This document shows positions 13,201 to 26,087 of a stretch of DNA of 64,000 nucleotides, piece by piece. Source of the stretch: Bursaphelenchus xylophilus (Eukaryota > Nematoda > Chromadorea > Rhabditida > Aphelenchoididae); contig CAJFCV020000006.1 of NCBI GenBank assembly GCA_904066235.2, positions 7,192,001 through 7,256,000 on the forward strand, written 5' to 3'. The notes under the pieces were generated by a model that searched no databases, had not been told where the DNA came from, and worked only from the letters and a program-made list of their open reading frames with translations. Positions within the stretch are counted from its first letter, which is position 1. Each line of letters begins with the position of its first letter. The translations under genes were made by a program, and so were the position numbers.

Positions 13201-13940
13201 AAAAAGGGGTAAAGTTCAGATTGGGGTAAAGTTCAGAAAAGGGGTAGAGTTCTGCCGCAACGATTATTTGTAATCTTTTATACTCTGTTCTTTTTACAAG
13301 AATCTTATTTCTGTACAAGAGAAGACGGAATAAAAACTCATAAAAGTACGTAACCACAAGAATTGCGCAACGATGACATTACTTTGCCCGTAAAATAAAT
13401 AAGATCCCCTTACCTTGATGGGTCTACATGTTGCATTGTGATGGCAGGGATTCTGACTCTGGCAGATGTCCACTTCGCAAGAAAACTTATTCAAATTCAA
13501 ATCCAATAGACAAATCTGATCTTCCGGACAACCTGAATGTTGACAATCCACTTCTTTGTCACACAAAAGACCGGCAAACCCCTCAGGGCATTCACAGAAA
13601 GGTTCAGATGAGCCATTGTGAAACCGGCAAAGTCCTTTGTTTTTACATTTCAGATTGCATTGCAATTGTTCTTCACATAAGGTCCCTGTAAAACCTGGGA
13701 GACATTCGCATTGGAACGTCGGATTATCCTCATTGATCCCTCTTTCGACCACGCAAATGCCGCCGTTGAAACAAACATTGCTGACACATAATTTCTTGTC
13801 ATCTTTAATAAAATATAAAATTTATATCAATTCACATAATATAAAACAATTAAAACAAATATTTTTTTGTAAGTCTTACCAGCTCTTATCCTGGGAATTA
13901 TTAAAAACAACCAGAAGAGGCCAAGAGGGGCAAGGTTCAT
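7245..13940 (-). CDS. crb-1: Crumbs, large apical polarity protein (EGF/laminin-G type I membrane protein)
   Basis: Sixteen exons, about 1667 residues: 13880-13940, 13414-13802, 12302-12583, 12024-12261, 11539-11738, 11386-11502, 10768-11348, 10260-10731, 9946-10197, 9296-9904, 9012-9260, 8673-8969, 7791-8637, 7567-7754, 7354-7527, 7245-7292. A signal peptide (MNLAPLGLFWLFLIIPRIRA) is followed by EGF-like repeats, three laminin-G domains (encoded about 10.8-11.2, 9.9-10.6 and 9.0-9.7 kb) with EGF repeats between them, a long EGF array, one helix (YIIGPSVVLLIVCAVLVCML) and a short tail. The tail has the FERM-binding GTYSPS motif and ends in ERLI, the PDZ ligand for PALS1/PAR-6; together these identify Crumbs. 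One intron is only 37 nt (11349-11385). The intron at 12584-13413 is enlarged by a mobile element. Confidence 0.96.
12602..13262. mobile_element. Non-autonomous inverted-repeat element in a Crumbs intron
   Basis: The element is flanked by the 9-bp direct repeat ATTATTTGT at 12593-12601 and 13263-13271. Its ends carry a minisatellite of GAACTCTACCCC/GAACTTTACCCC units on the left and the same units reverse-complemented on the right. Inside, copies of a unit containing GGTGTGACACCTTATACGAT face inverted copies about a centre near 12930. There is no transposase frame. A 9-bp target duplication with long irregular inverted ends suggests a Mutator-like (MULE) MITE; that assignment is inference. 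A diverged piece of the same family starts near 63735. Confidence 0.8.
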
Positions 13941-15652
13941 GGCTCAGGAGATCCTCATTCAGCCTGCAAAGTTTCCTTGTGCGCTTGGAACGTCACGCCC
14001 GAAATAAACGTCGCTTTATTGGCGCGGGAAGTCGGTCGCGCGACCATAAAATGCTACCTGGACAGAGTCACTCCCATGCAAATTCTCATAGTTTAAGGTC
14101 GAAAAACACCCGTTTAATGGCCGGATTTGGAGAGCAAGGGGGGGAGGACAGGTTAATAATGTAAAGGGTATATAAAACGGAAAAATCCGCTCTTTTTCGG
14201 CTCATATATACATGCACAATTAAGTCGAGAATTACTCGGGAAATGGGGCCGAGGGTGCGCGGGACTGATAAGATATCGGGATCCAAAGCAAACATAAATA
14301 AAGCAAAGAAAATTATATTTTTGATCAGTCTCCAAGGAAAACCTAGTAATGAGAAAGTTCAAGAAATTTATTAATCTGCTGGGTAGCCTTCGAAGAGCCC
14401 GATTTCAAGAGGCCGGCATCCCGCTGGACATTGGCCAGTATTCTTTTGTTTGCGCTCTTGAGAGAAGAGAAAGCGAGAGAGTCGGGACTATCTGGTTATC
14501 AGAAGATCCCCTTTCAGACGTGACAATCAGAACGTGACCAGTCTAAAACCATTCTCGATGTAATCCGAGGATCCCCGTCCTTTGAACGCTTACATCCCCC
14601 CTTCTATTCGAGACTTGACGCCCATGCCAGGAGGCAATCGCACAGCTCCATGAAGTTACCTTTTGTCAAAAATCGGCGCCGCTGAGAGAATGGGGCGACT
14701 TTTACGGAAAAATAAAATCAGAAAAAGCGACTCCGCCAACATCGACTTCAAAGCGCAAACCTTCAGAATTAGATGTTAACTAGGACGGCGACAGATCTGA
14801 TAAGACGACTGCGGGAAGGGCAGGCGAACACCCTGATCCCATAAAACAGTTAGGGTACCTGTTACCATGGTAATCAAAGCGAGACGACCGTTAAATCCCC
14901 CAAAAAATGAAAGCCTTCAGCCCGGAAAGGAACGGAAAAACCGGGAAATGCAAATAAAAATGGGCTCGGGTCAGAGGCCAGTAAGGGCAGATACCTGCCA
15001 ATACAATGACTTGTATTGGCAAGGCGCTGGGTGTCAGGAGGGTGGGCAAGAAAACAATCTATGGTCTATTAATTTAAAGTTATGCGGGGTAATTTGAAAT
15101 TTAGAAATCATCACAAGAATGCTTCTTGTAAGTGAATCTTGTGACGTAACAAAATAACTCGTACTTCCATACAGTAGCCAATTAAATTCAGTAACAAAAA
15201 AGAAGACTGGAGAGCTTGCATTAAGCGCAGTTCATTATCGCCTCCGGCGTCATTCCTCGATCCCCTGAAGGCAGGTAAAAAAAAGACATCTAAAATAATA
15301 AAAGTGGCGCTGATTTGAGTCGGGGTCGCTCTCGGCTGGACCTTGAAATAACCTTTATACAATAAAATGGAGTCGACGTTAAAGGCTTCCGGCGCTTTTT
15401 TCCGACTCAAATCCTTCTGGAATCGCGACAATTACAGTCGCAATTATAGGAAAGTCAAAATCTGAGCTCAGCCTTCTCATCTCCAAATTAAAAAAAAACT
15501 TTTGTTTCTTCTTCCCGCAATGTTTATTCAACTCTAATTGTATCCATACAATATGACATTGATTAAATGCACAGAGTAATCTCGCAACAAGATGACATAG
15601 ACTTACACAATCTCTGATTGTATGTAAACTAAACCTATAAAAACCTGTCTGA
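13941..15652. other. Long non-coding flank upstream of Crumbs
   Basis: About 1.7 kb separates the Crumbs start from the 3' end of the next minus-strand gene. I found no frame with convincing splice signals or protein-like content in either direction. The interval is somewhat GC-richer than the introns and probably holds Crumbs promoter and enhancer sequence, plus the 3' UTR of the neighbouring gene near 15.5-15.65 kb. No individual site could be identified. Confidence 0.5.
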
Positions 15653-16255
15653 TCAATCCCACTCAGCCAATTCGAGTTGCTGGTTTCGACGGCTCAATTC
15701 ACTGAGTTCTTGCAACTCCTTGGATTTGCTTTTTATTGGACACAACCATCCAAAGAATCGCTGGAATCCGATGACATTTAAAGCTACGCAAAACGCAATT
15801 ATCCCGGCGAAAAGAAAAGAGAATAAAGCGGAGATCAGGGCAATTATTATTATTTGTTTCCAGGTTGTCGTCGACTTAATTCGCGGCTGAACGGTCGATG
15901 GAACGACTTGGAGAAGGGTGGAGTCCAGCAGCGTGGCTAGAAGATGTTCTCGAGCCAGGATCACCTCCACCAGAGTCTCCCGCGGGAAACAATTACTCTC
16001 TGAAACAGGATTGTTTGTTGTAAATATTAAAAGCAAGTTTAATCATTAAATGCAACCTCCTGCTTATTCAGCCACCTGCCTGCCCCTTTCCGGTCTCCAA
16101 ATTATACTAAACTCCCGGTCTATTTACTATTTACGACCATATCCCTGCGTCGCACGAAAACAGGGATAATCGGGATCGTTATGGGAATATACGAAACCAT
16201 TAACCCTAAAGGGCATTTCTGCAGTTACCTGGCATGCATTCATAGCAATCAACAT
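15653..16255 (-). CDS. Unknown single-pass membrane protein (5' end uncertain)
   Basis: Two exons join in phase: 16138-16255 and 15653-15999, about 155 residues from the ATG at 16255. The predicted product has a short Cys-containing ectodomain (NDPDYPCFRATQGYESNCF), a strong transmembrane helix (IIIIALISALFSFLFAGIIAF) and a charged, Glu/Leu-rich cytoplasmic tail ending AEWD. The donor at the first intron is a weak GTCGTAA. An AG lies three bases before the ATG, so a further upstream exon carrying a proper signal peptide is possible. I do not recognise the family. Confidence 0.55.
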
Positions 16256-16336
16256 GCCCTTGAATAATAAAAAAAATTTTTTTATAATCAAAGTGACACA
16301 CACAGTACATATAAGGTGGACGGCATCCTTTATTTT

Positions 16337-17322
16337 GCTGATGAGCAGCCTATTTTAGGTCCAGTCGACCCTGACCAAACTTCATTGGATCGAATGATTC
16401 GGACAAAGCCAAGAAAGCCAGAATGATCCCGTGGATACTATAACCCTGCCTAGTCAAAGTAGTTCTACAACATTACCAAGCATTGTGCCCAGTGAGAGTT
16501 TTGTGTTACAAAATTCCAAGGAAGAAGAGGAGACGGAGGAGAACGCAAAACCCAGACTCATAACGACCAGGGAGCTGAATGACGTGGGCCTAATCGAGAA
16601 ACTGGTCCAACCGGGGCTTCCCAAATATTCAACGGAGACAGAGAGTCCAATCAACACGGCTGAAATGCCGCCATCCCATGATAGCCAAGATCCGTCTGTC
16701 GAAGGGGTTAAACCAAATACAACCTCCATGAAACGGTTTAGATGACAAATTAAATAGAAAAGCCAGAAGTAAGCGATAAAGACGGAGACCATACACGGGA
16801 CGAAAATGCTGATGACGATCACATTTCCAAGCCTTGGCAAACGAACGCCAGGAAAACGAGAGTGAGAAGACCGACAATGGAGACGTCTAAAGTCACATGA
16901 GTAAAGCTACTCAAAAAGTAGATGGAGAAGAAGGTCCTAACGGGGCGCTCAAACTACACCTTCATCAGATTCTCAGAACGAAAGCAGTGCACAAACCAGT
17001 GGTCAGAATCAACAAGCAAAACCGTCTTAATCAAGAAAATTCACAAACCCAACTCCCTGAAGATGGTCAAAGTTAGGAAAACGCAGGAAACACCCGTGAA
17101 TATGGAGACTCTCAAATTCAGACAGGGCAGGATCCAGATCAAAAAAGTCAGGAAACAACATATACATCCCAGTCTGCCCTAGAAGCTATACCCCATCAGA
17201 TTCTGTAGTACCTGCTTCCCCTCTAATTCGACAATCTGAAGGAAGTGCAGGTCCATCAAGCTGCAGATCTTCAAGCAATTCTATCAAGTCAGCCAAGTCC
17301 TTCACCCCAGGAGCCAGCCGGT
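16337..17322. pseudogene. Decayed coding sequence, strand unresolved
   Basis: This stretch looks coding but no intact frame survives. On the plus strand an acidic, Ser/Gln-rich product can be read (16431-16745 open, then several frames; 16830-17220 in one frame with two internal stops). On the minus strand the same bases give hydrophobic helices (DVSIVGLLTLVFLAFVCQG, NVIVISIFVPCMVSVFIAYF), also with stops and shifts, as a dead multi-pass receptor might. Two segments near 16850-16900 and 17070-17120 resemble each other, so an internal repeat is likely. Similar coding-like debris continues at 18098-18215 on the far side of the inserted repeat element. A sequencing or assembly problem is a less likely explanation. 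Confidence 0.45.
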
Positions 17323-17331
17323 CATGCCAGC

Positions 17332-18088
17332 GGGTGCCTGACTGAATATGAACTGACTGGATATGAAGGACTAAATATGAAGGACTGAATATGAAAAGGA
17401 CTGAATATGAACTGACTGAATATGAACTGTGGAGCTGACTGAATATGAAATTTGGCAAATTTGGTCTATTTCAAGGACTATATAGTACCAAGTGCTATAA
17501 ATGTGTTTTTGGGCTGTACTAAGCACCAAACCAACACCATTACCGCCTTACGCCCAAATTTTCACCTCGTACTAAATAGTACCAATTGGGACTATATAGT
17601 ACCAAGTGCTATAAATGTGTTTTTGGGCTGTACTAAGCACCAAACCAACACCATTACCAGCCAAATTTTCACCTCGTACTAAGTAGTACCAATTGGTACT
17701 ATATAGTACCAGGTGCTAAAAATGTGTTTTTGGGCTGTACTAAGCACCAAACCAACACCATTACCAGCCAAATTTTCACCTCGTACTAAATAGTACCAGG
17801 TAGTACTATTTAGCACCAAGTGTTAAAAAAGTTTCTTTTTAAGCAGTACTAGGCACCAAAACAACACCATTAACGTCTAAAGGTGTCATAAGTCGAACAA
17901 ATTTTAAAAAGAGTCCTTAATCGGAACCTAGGTAGTAACAGTAACAGAAACCCGGGTTTCATATTCAGTCAGTTCATATTCGGTCCTTCATATTCAGTCA
18001 GCACCCCAGTTCATATTCAGTCAGTTCATATTCAGTCCTTCATATTCGGTCCTTCATATTCAGTCAGTTCATATTCAGTCTCCCTTCG
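17332..18088. mobile_element. Composite tandem-repeat element, copy 1
   Basis: The core (about 17460-17940) is four diverged tandem copies of a roughly 115-bp unit containing TACTATATAGTACCAAGTGC and ACCAAACCAACACCATTACC. Both sides are short arrays of GACTGAATATGAACT units, running forward on the left and reverse-complemented on the right, so the array acts as an inverted terminal repeat. The 9-bp CATGCCAGC occurs at 17323-17331 and 18089-18097 and is a candidate target-site duplication. No transposase frame is present. The same core occurs in the opposite orientation at 62.98-63.35 kb. Confidence 0.75.
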
Positions 18089-18332
18089 CATGCCAGCATA
18101 TCCCTGATAGTCAATACTCAAATCAAAACCTCCCAGCGCCCTCACCTCCATTTGGAATCCGAGTACCTGATGAGCAATAATCTCCTCAACAGAAACCCTT
18201 ACCAATAACTTAATTCCCATTTGAACGTAAGAAAATAAAGGTAATCAAAAATATTGAATGAATCTAAATTTCAGTTTTCCACATTGAAGTCACAAATATC
18301 CCGAACTTATAGTACTTTCACTCAGAATTCGA

Positions 18333-18818
18333 TCAGGCCGCGTGGAGAAACGTGTTGTCTTTTCCCCAGAAAAAAAATAACATTAAAAAATTATGTCATC
18401 ATTTAAATCTTACTATCGAGAGCATCTCCACTGGCATTCCATCGTACAAGAAAACTGATTCTGCTCTCCATTCCTTCCAAACAAACAAAATCTGTGATAA
18501 GTACGTTGTCCACATCAATGTTTCTACTTGCTTTTTTACATCTCAGTATGAAAGCACACTCTTCTCTCACCCAATTTCCAATCTTTTCTCTGATTTTATC
18601 CAAATTCAAACCCGAGGCGTTGTTGCATTCTTCGAATTCCACAGTGACCGAATTCTCTTGATCTTCGAAGATACGATGACAAGACGTACAATTGCATTCA
18701 TAACTAGTGTGCTTAATAAAAAAATTGTTACCTGATATTACACTAGAGATACCTGATTGCAGACCGTCCCTGAAGTTATCAAAACGAAGTGAATAAATAT
18801 GAGAGTGAAAGAAAACAT
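18333..18818 (-). CDS. Secreted Cys-rich protein, unknown family
   Basis: Three exons are inferred: 18753-18818, 18414-18711 and 18333-18358, giving 129 residues; the 41-nt and 55-nt introns keep phase. The ATG at 18818 opens a clear signal peptide (MFSFTLIFIHFVLITSGTVC), which decided the start. The mature part has several cysteines (CNCTSC, EECNN, EECAFILRC) and reads like a small extracellular domain. The third exon is short and weakly supported. It lies 149 bp downstream of another minus-strand gene, close enough for an operon. I do not recognise the domain. Confidence 0.65.
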
Positions 18819-18966
18819 GGGTAACTGCCGGAGGGTCTACTCTTCCATAAAGCGCACTCAAAAGGAAACCGCTGTCGATTGTAACCGAACCTAACCCCGG
18901 TTTCCCGTTTCAACGGACGCAAAAAACTCTTCTGTTTATATCGTCAAAACCTAATAATTCGACAAT

Positions 18967-19391
18967 TCAAAGTTTGAAGCCATAATCCTTCTTGTACGAT
19001 GAAGCCGAAGCGGAGTTCCGGTTGGTTTCATAAGGCGGTGGATAGTCCTAGACAGATTTTTTTAAAGGTTATACCAAACGGCGAGTTCTTCGAAAAAATA
19101 CTCAAAAAAAAAACAGAAACTAACCTCTGGTACTCTCCATAATGGCACGATTGCAGCCTCTGGTCGAACAATGTCATAATCAGAACGGTACCATGGGCGA
19201 ACTAAACAAGAAATAACAGTTTATGAGTTATACTTACTGCTCCAAGAGTTCAATTGAGCCATTCTATATACACAGATGGAAAGAGCAAGAAGCCCAAAAG
19301 TGGAGCCCACAACAGTCTGCTCAGGCCATCTTTTCAAAGCTTCTCTTGGCCAGAAAGATAAGGATCGTGCTGCCCTGGCCAATCGGGACAT
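18967..19391 (-). CDS. Small single-helix protein, probably mitochondrial inner membrane
   Basis: Three exons: 19238-19391, 19125-19201, 18967-19047; 103 residues. The start at 19391 directly follows TTTCTTTAG, a likely spliced-leader acceptor. The N-terminus (MSRLARAARSLSFWPREALK) is Arg-rich without acids at first, as in mitochondrial presequences, and is followed by one helix (VVGSTFGLLALSICVYRM) and a hydrophilic Tyr/Pro-rich C-terminus ending YGFKL. Size and layout resemble accessory subunits of respiratory complexes, but I cannot name one. Exons are too short to stand out as open frames. Confidence 0.7.
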
Positions 19392-19753
19392 CTAAAGAAA
19401 CAGATTGGTTCAGAAATAAGCCAAAAATTTTATAACGACAAATATGATAAATGTACCAAGCAATTCCGAATGAACAAAGCAGTGCACTTTTACAAAAAAG
19501 TTCTACAGCTGCAGAACCTTACAACGGTTATCGAACAAACAATAAAAAAGCTTGAGAAATAGTAAGCGCAAGTCGCGCCCTACCTTTTGCAACATAAAGG
19601 TCAATCTTATACGTTAGCGTACGGTGTGAAATGCAAATCCATTAAATTTGGGATAACATTGCCCCTTGATGCACATGTTAAAAGCCACTCCGTTACCACA
19701 AAAGTAAACCAAAAACAAATAATCAAAGAACTTTTATCCAGGAAAGACAAGGT
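19392..19753. other. Intergenic between two minus-strand genes
   Basis: The 362 bp hold the 3' UTR of the OSBP-related gene and the outron or promoter of the small membrane protein gene. The plus-strand open frame here has no supporting splice or protein features. Nothing else was seen. Confidence 0.5.
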
Positions 19754-21371
19754 TCAGAAGATGTCATCAGTTTCAGATACGGCCGTTCTGTTCCAGTAGT
19801 TATCTTCAAATTCCCATTGATTGTCCCTGCCGAATGCGTCTTTTCCAATATATTTGAACCATCTGAAGAGCAATGAGCAGCTTTGTACAATCACTTTACC
19901 TTGCATCCTTCTCCTTTTTGCCTTTCTTCGACTTCTTTCTGACCGATCTCTGCTTCTCTTCTACACGATTCTTCTCAAACTCAGCTCTTGCTAAATATAG
20001 GATGTTAAAATATAATTATAAAACAGTAATTTGCAATTAAATTACATACGAATATCTCCCAACTCGAAAAACTTGAGATCAGGACGGAAACGGCAGTCGG
20101 TCTTAGGGAGACTGTGACTTGGCGGCATCTCATTAAGCATCATCGTGAAGTGGGTGAAGTTGTAAAAAAACTCAGCCTTAGGCGGTTTTTCGTTTGAACT
20201 CCACAAGAATCTAGATCCCTTGAAGACAACGATCGGGCAATTCTAAAAAATACAGTAATCTCTGACATCACTAACCTCTAGAAGACTGTCACAATGTCTT
20301 CGGAAAGCCTGTTCGTATGCCAGAGAATTTTCGGAATAGGTTTTATGAGGAATACTGGCCAAGAAATGGGCCCAGTTGCCATAGATCTTGGACACTTTGG
20401 TCTTGCTGAAAAAAGCATAACTCCCCAATTAGTCATCTTACTTTTGAAGTACATCGCCTTCGACCAGGAGATCAGGCTTGTTCTGATTGGCTCCTTTAAA
20501 ACTCAATTTGGTCTCGAAAGGAGTTGCATGAGACACGATGGTCATGCTTCCATTCTAAGGCCATTTTATTGTAAAAATATCATTATTTACTTACAGCACA
20601 TATGTACATACTACCCATGATTATATTGTAAATTGTGCAGCTGACTGCATTCCACGTGTAGATCTCAATTCCTTCTTTCCTGAAACAACAACATTATTAG
20701 CATCAAAAGGGATCACATATTTACCTCAACAACTTGAGAGTAAAGGCGGCGCCAGGGTCACATTCAACAGAGCGACCCCAGAATTTAACTCGAGGGGCTA
20801 CAGTACCAGAGAATTCAAAGCTGTTGGATTGAGCATGGAAGGCGGAGATCGGAGGATGATGGGAGACTTGCTCGGCGATGAAACGGAAACCAAGCTCAGG
20901 TCGACTTAATTCATATGTCTCATGAAGCAAAGGATTGAAGGGCTTGGTCAGACGGACACTTGAAAGGGTGGACACCGCGAAGGCTGAGACTAGCTGTACT
21001 TAAATTGTCAAGTAACGGTTAGTTCCCTACCTCCATTCGGTGAAGAGGATCCTCAGTCCGAGTAGCCGTATTCAGCAATTCACTGTGTTCCATGTATTCG
21101 GCTAGTCTCTGGAGGAAGGTAATCGGTTCGTTCAGCCCGATTGGAAGGGTTATCCTTGATAGGTCCTAAATTAGAAACTTCGATTGTGTGAATAGAGGTC
21201 TTGGCATGAATATGTCTCTCTTACCTTGCCGATCATACTTTTGAGAACACTCCAGACACTCACTGTTCCCTTAGGCACAGGATTTCCCGGAAGTTCTGTT
21301 CTGGCTTGGAATTTGGGATTGGGTCGAGGCCTCCGATCGACCAGAATGGACAGGGATCCACCCTCAGACAT
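19754..21371 (-). CDS. Oxysterol-binding protein-related protein (ORD domain only)
   Basis: Nine exons: 21225-21371, 21031-21165, 20725-20993, 20595-20679, 20442-20554, 20276-20405, 20050-20242, 19900-19990, 19754-19862; 423 residues. ORP proteins exchange sterols and phosphoinositides between membranes at contact sites. The signature EQVSHHPP is intact, preceded by the lid-region LPIGLNEPITFLQRL and the KPFNPLLHETYE strand; the C-terminal part (FYNFTHFTMMLNE, TDCRFRPDLKFFELGD) also matches the family. It has no PH domain or ankyrin repeats, so it is a short ORP like the C. elegans obr genes. I see no clear FFAT motif. A GTAAGT donor inside the motif-poor fourth exon fixes its end. Confidence 0.92.
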
Positions 21372-21636
21372 GATGAATCACTTCAAGCCGGATTTCCTTG
21401 GAGTGTCGGTCGACAACCGAGCTCCAAAATAATTGGAATATCAAAATAAAAACAGTTACAATTTTATAAAATTATCTTCTTGCTAATTTATGAGTTTACT
21501 GTATCTTGACATTTTTATCGTATAATCTATAAGTTATAATTTGTCTGTATCTTTTTGGCAAACTGCGCCCGAGCGAAAAAATATTTTATTAGGAGCAATA
21601 AAGAAATTTCGAAAAGGCGCGCACAATTGAACAGAA

Positions 21637-23764
<2,128 letters not shown>

Positions 23765-23956
23765 TTTGATGTTGAACACTTCGTTATTCTCTTATACTAC
23801 ATTATGATGCTCATTTTCTTGTTCCTTGTTATAAATCTTTAAATATTCCGGCTTGAATTGAAGACGGAGTTTTGATCTCTGTGTTATTTAATAATGATTT
23901 GGTATTATTGTTCATTTTATTCTTTAGGATTGCTCATTTTTATTCTTTAGTTTAAT

Positions 23957-24347
23957 ATGTCTTTGGGACCGAACAACACAGACTGGGACACCGTTCCGGA
24001 TGACGAGCTCTATGAGACGCCCTGGGAGAGACTTGAAGCCCTTAAGGAGATCTTCCCAGTCCCGTTGAGAAGGTCTTTCAGTGCAACGGCGGATTGGACT
24101 GTCTGGCTGGGAAAGAGAACTGTAAGTGTTCAATTTTTGTTAATGTTTTCCTCTTAGTTTTCCATGACGAAATCAACTCTTTGGATTGGTGCAACGTCAG
24201 GTATCTTGATGCTTTTACCTGTAATTATTGAAAAGGAATTAGCCGAACTTGCCAAATCTCAGGTAATGGATAAAATCCGGTTTTAAATAACAATTACTTT
24301 AGATCCAGCAACAACAGCAGATGCTGCTTGGCCCCGTTAAACCTTAA
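23957..24347 (+). CDS. tomm-22: Mitochondrial import receptor subunit TOM22
   Basis: Three exons: 23957-24121, 24158-24262, 24303-24347; 104 residues. TOM22 is the central receptor and organiser of the outer-membrane TOM complex. The product has an acidic N-terminus (DWDTVPDDELYETPWERLEALKE spread over about 23 residues), one transmembrane helix with a Pro (STLWIGATSGILMLLPVIIE), and a Gln-rich intermembrane-space tail (QQQQQMLLGP) as in animal TOM22. TTTATTCTTTAG just before the start fits a trans-splice acceptor, supporting the operon reading with ruvb-1. Confidence 0.9.
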
Positions 24348-24471
24348 TTTCCATTGTTTAAATTGATTAGAGAAGTAAATTTTTTTTATTTTTGAAGCTT
24401 GTGGTTTCTGGAGTTGTATTCTACGTTACTTCGATTCATATTTTCTAGAGTTAAGGCTTTTATTCTGGTAG

Positions 24472-25893
24472 ATGTTTATTCAGAGATTAGGATTATCCAG
24501 AAGTTTATGCTCATGTCGTCGATTTTCTGCAGTAGTACCTCAAGGGGATGCAGTAAGTGGTTTGATGGTAAAAGGGTACAGTATTTAGAGCCTGGCCGAA
24601 TCTGAAAACGATCGTACGAAAACGATTGACTTGTTAGGAGAGATAGCTACGGATGAATTAGAATGTCTTCCAGATGATGAAAAGCCATCTTTTTTTGTGT
24701 CTGGCCTAGTCCGAGGCATAGATAAAGGCTTTGGAAGAGAAGAAAGTAGACCAGCCAACAGATTTAGGAACGTTATTTATAATGAGGGAGAGTTGGAGAA
24801 CTCCGACTTAACGAAGCCTCCGGCTTTGTAAGTTTAATCTCATCAAGACTGATGTGTTTAGAGACAATCCACATCCATTTGATCCTAGTTCTCTGCCTCC
24901 AACTCATTCAAACAGCCTGGTTTCTTATGTAAATTATGTTACAGTGCTCCAGAAACTTGTAGATATTGGAGTCGACTTATATCAGGTAAATTGAGCTTTG
25001 TACGTAGTTGATTACTGTATTCAGGTGGATAATGAGCCTAAAATAGGTCGAAAAATAATGTATCTAAATTGGGAATCAGACGTGTTGCCGCGATTGAAAT
25101 GGCTTGTTCAATATTTGGGAGTTTCTCCAGAGGAAATTGGGTCATATCTAACCAGAAACCCCTATTTCCTTCTTCAAGATACCAATAGGTTACAAGATAG
25201 AATAAATTATCTGAAATCGAAAAAATTTTCTCAAAGTGAGATTTGGAAATTGGTCATTTCATATCGGTAAGCTTTCTTTCACTTATACGATGATGATAGG
25301 TATTGGTTGAATAATGACATCGATGTAATCGATCTGAGATTAGGATGGATTCAGAAACAATTCAGATTAAAGGGAAAAGAGCTCAGAAAAGTAATTGTGA
25401 AAGAGCCCAGGGTCATACAATACGGGATTGCTCCTTTATCGGTGAGTTTCATCGATTCAATTTGAATAAATTTACTTTCAGCGGATCACAATGCTGATGA
25501 ATAATGATTTTTCTTTTGATGTCGGCGAGATAAAGGCCATTTTCTTGAACGATCCTCGATGTTTTATGATGGGTATCGTCTTTGGTTCTATTAATTAAAT
25601 AAAAAAAATTTTCAGATGTCTCCCATCTTAATAACACTTACAATTTCCTTCATCAAGTCATGCAGATTGAGAATGAGCAAATAGTTGAATTCCCGATGGT
25701 TCTACGGTGTTCAGTATCCATGTTAAGGAGAAGGTTCGAGTTTTTAAAACGTCTTCAGAAGGCCCAATTCAATCCAGAACTGCCAGATTATATCTCTCTT
25801 CAGAAAGTATTACATCCAAGTGATAAATATTTTGCTGAGAAGATATGCTCGACACCGCTAGCTGATTACCAAGCATTTTTGAAGACTCTCTAA
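24472..25893 (+). CDS. Mitochondrial transcription termination factor family protein (MTERF3-like)
   Basis: Seven exons: 24472-24552, 24589-24827, 24862-24985, 25025-25266, 25300-25441, 25482-25572, 25616-25893; 398 residues. The start exon encodes a basic, Ser/Arg-rich presequence (MFIQRLGLSRSLCSCRRFSA), typical of mitochondrial import. The body is built of mTERF repeats, seen as helix pairs such as RLKWLVQYLGVSPEEIGSYL followed by NPYFLL, and later KVIVKEPRVIQYG. The N-terminal LQKLVDIGVDLYQ element resembles MTERF3, a regulator of mitochondrial transcription and ribosome biogenesis. It begins 125 bp after tomm-22. Confidence 0.88.
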
Positions 25894-26087
25894 GCTCGAA
25901 TAAATGCTCCTTTACGTTCGTTTTTTTATTTTCTGTGTGAATCGACGCGCATTTCTTTTTTTGACCACCTTATCAACACCTCAGCTCGCCAATCGTCCGA
26001 TAAAACCCGAGTTCTCTTCGACTTACTCACTACTCTAAGATTGCTCTTATAACTTCCTCGTGATTACTGTAATTACTCAATTTAATT

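Noticed and set aside
13941..14164. Plus-strand frames in the Crumbs 5' flank
   Set aside because: They run out of antisense Crumbs exon sequence and show no splice or protein-like features of their own.
15111..15431. 106-codon minus-strand open frame
   Set aside because: Composition is not protein-like, the start has no supporting acceptor, and no neighbouring exon joins it.
17452..17682. Plus-strand open frame across the tandem repeat
   Set aside because: The translation is itself a tandem repeat of the DNA unit and reflects low sequence complexity, not coding.
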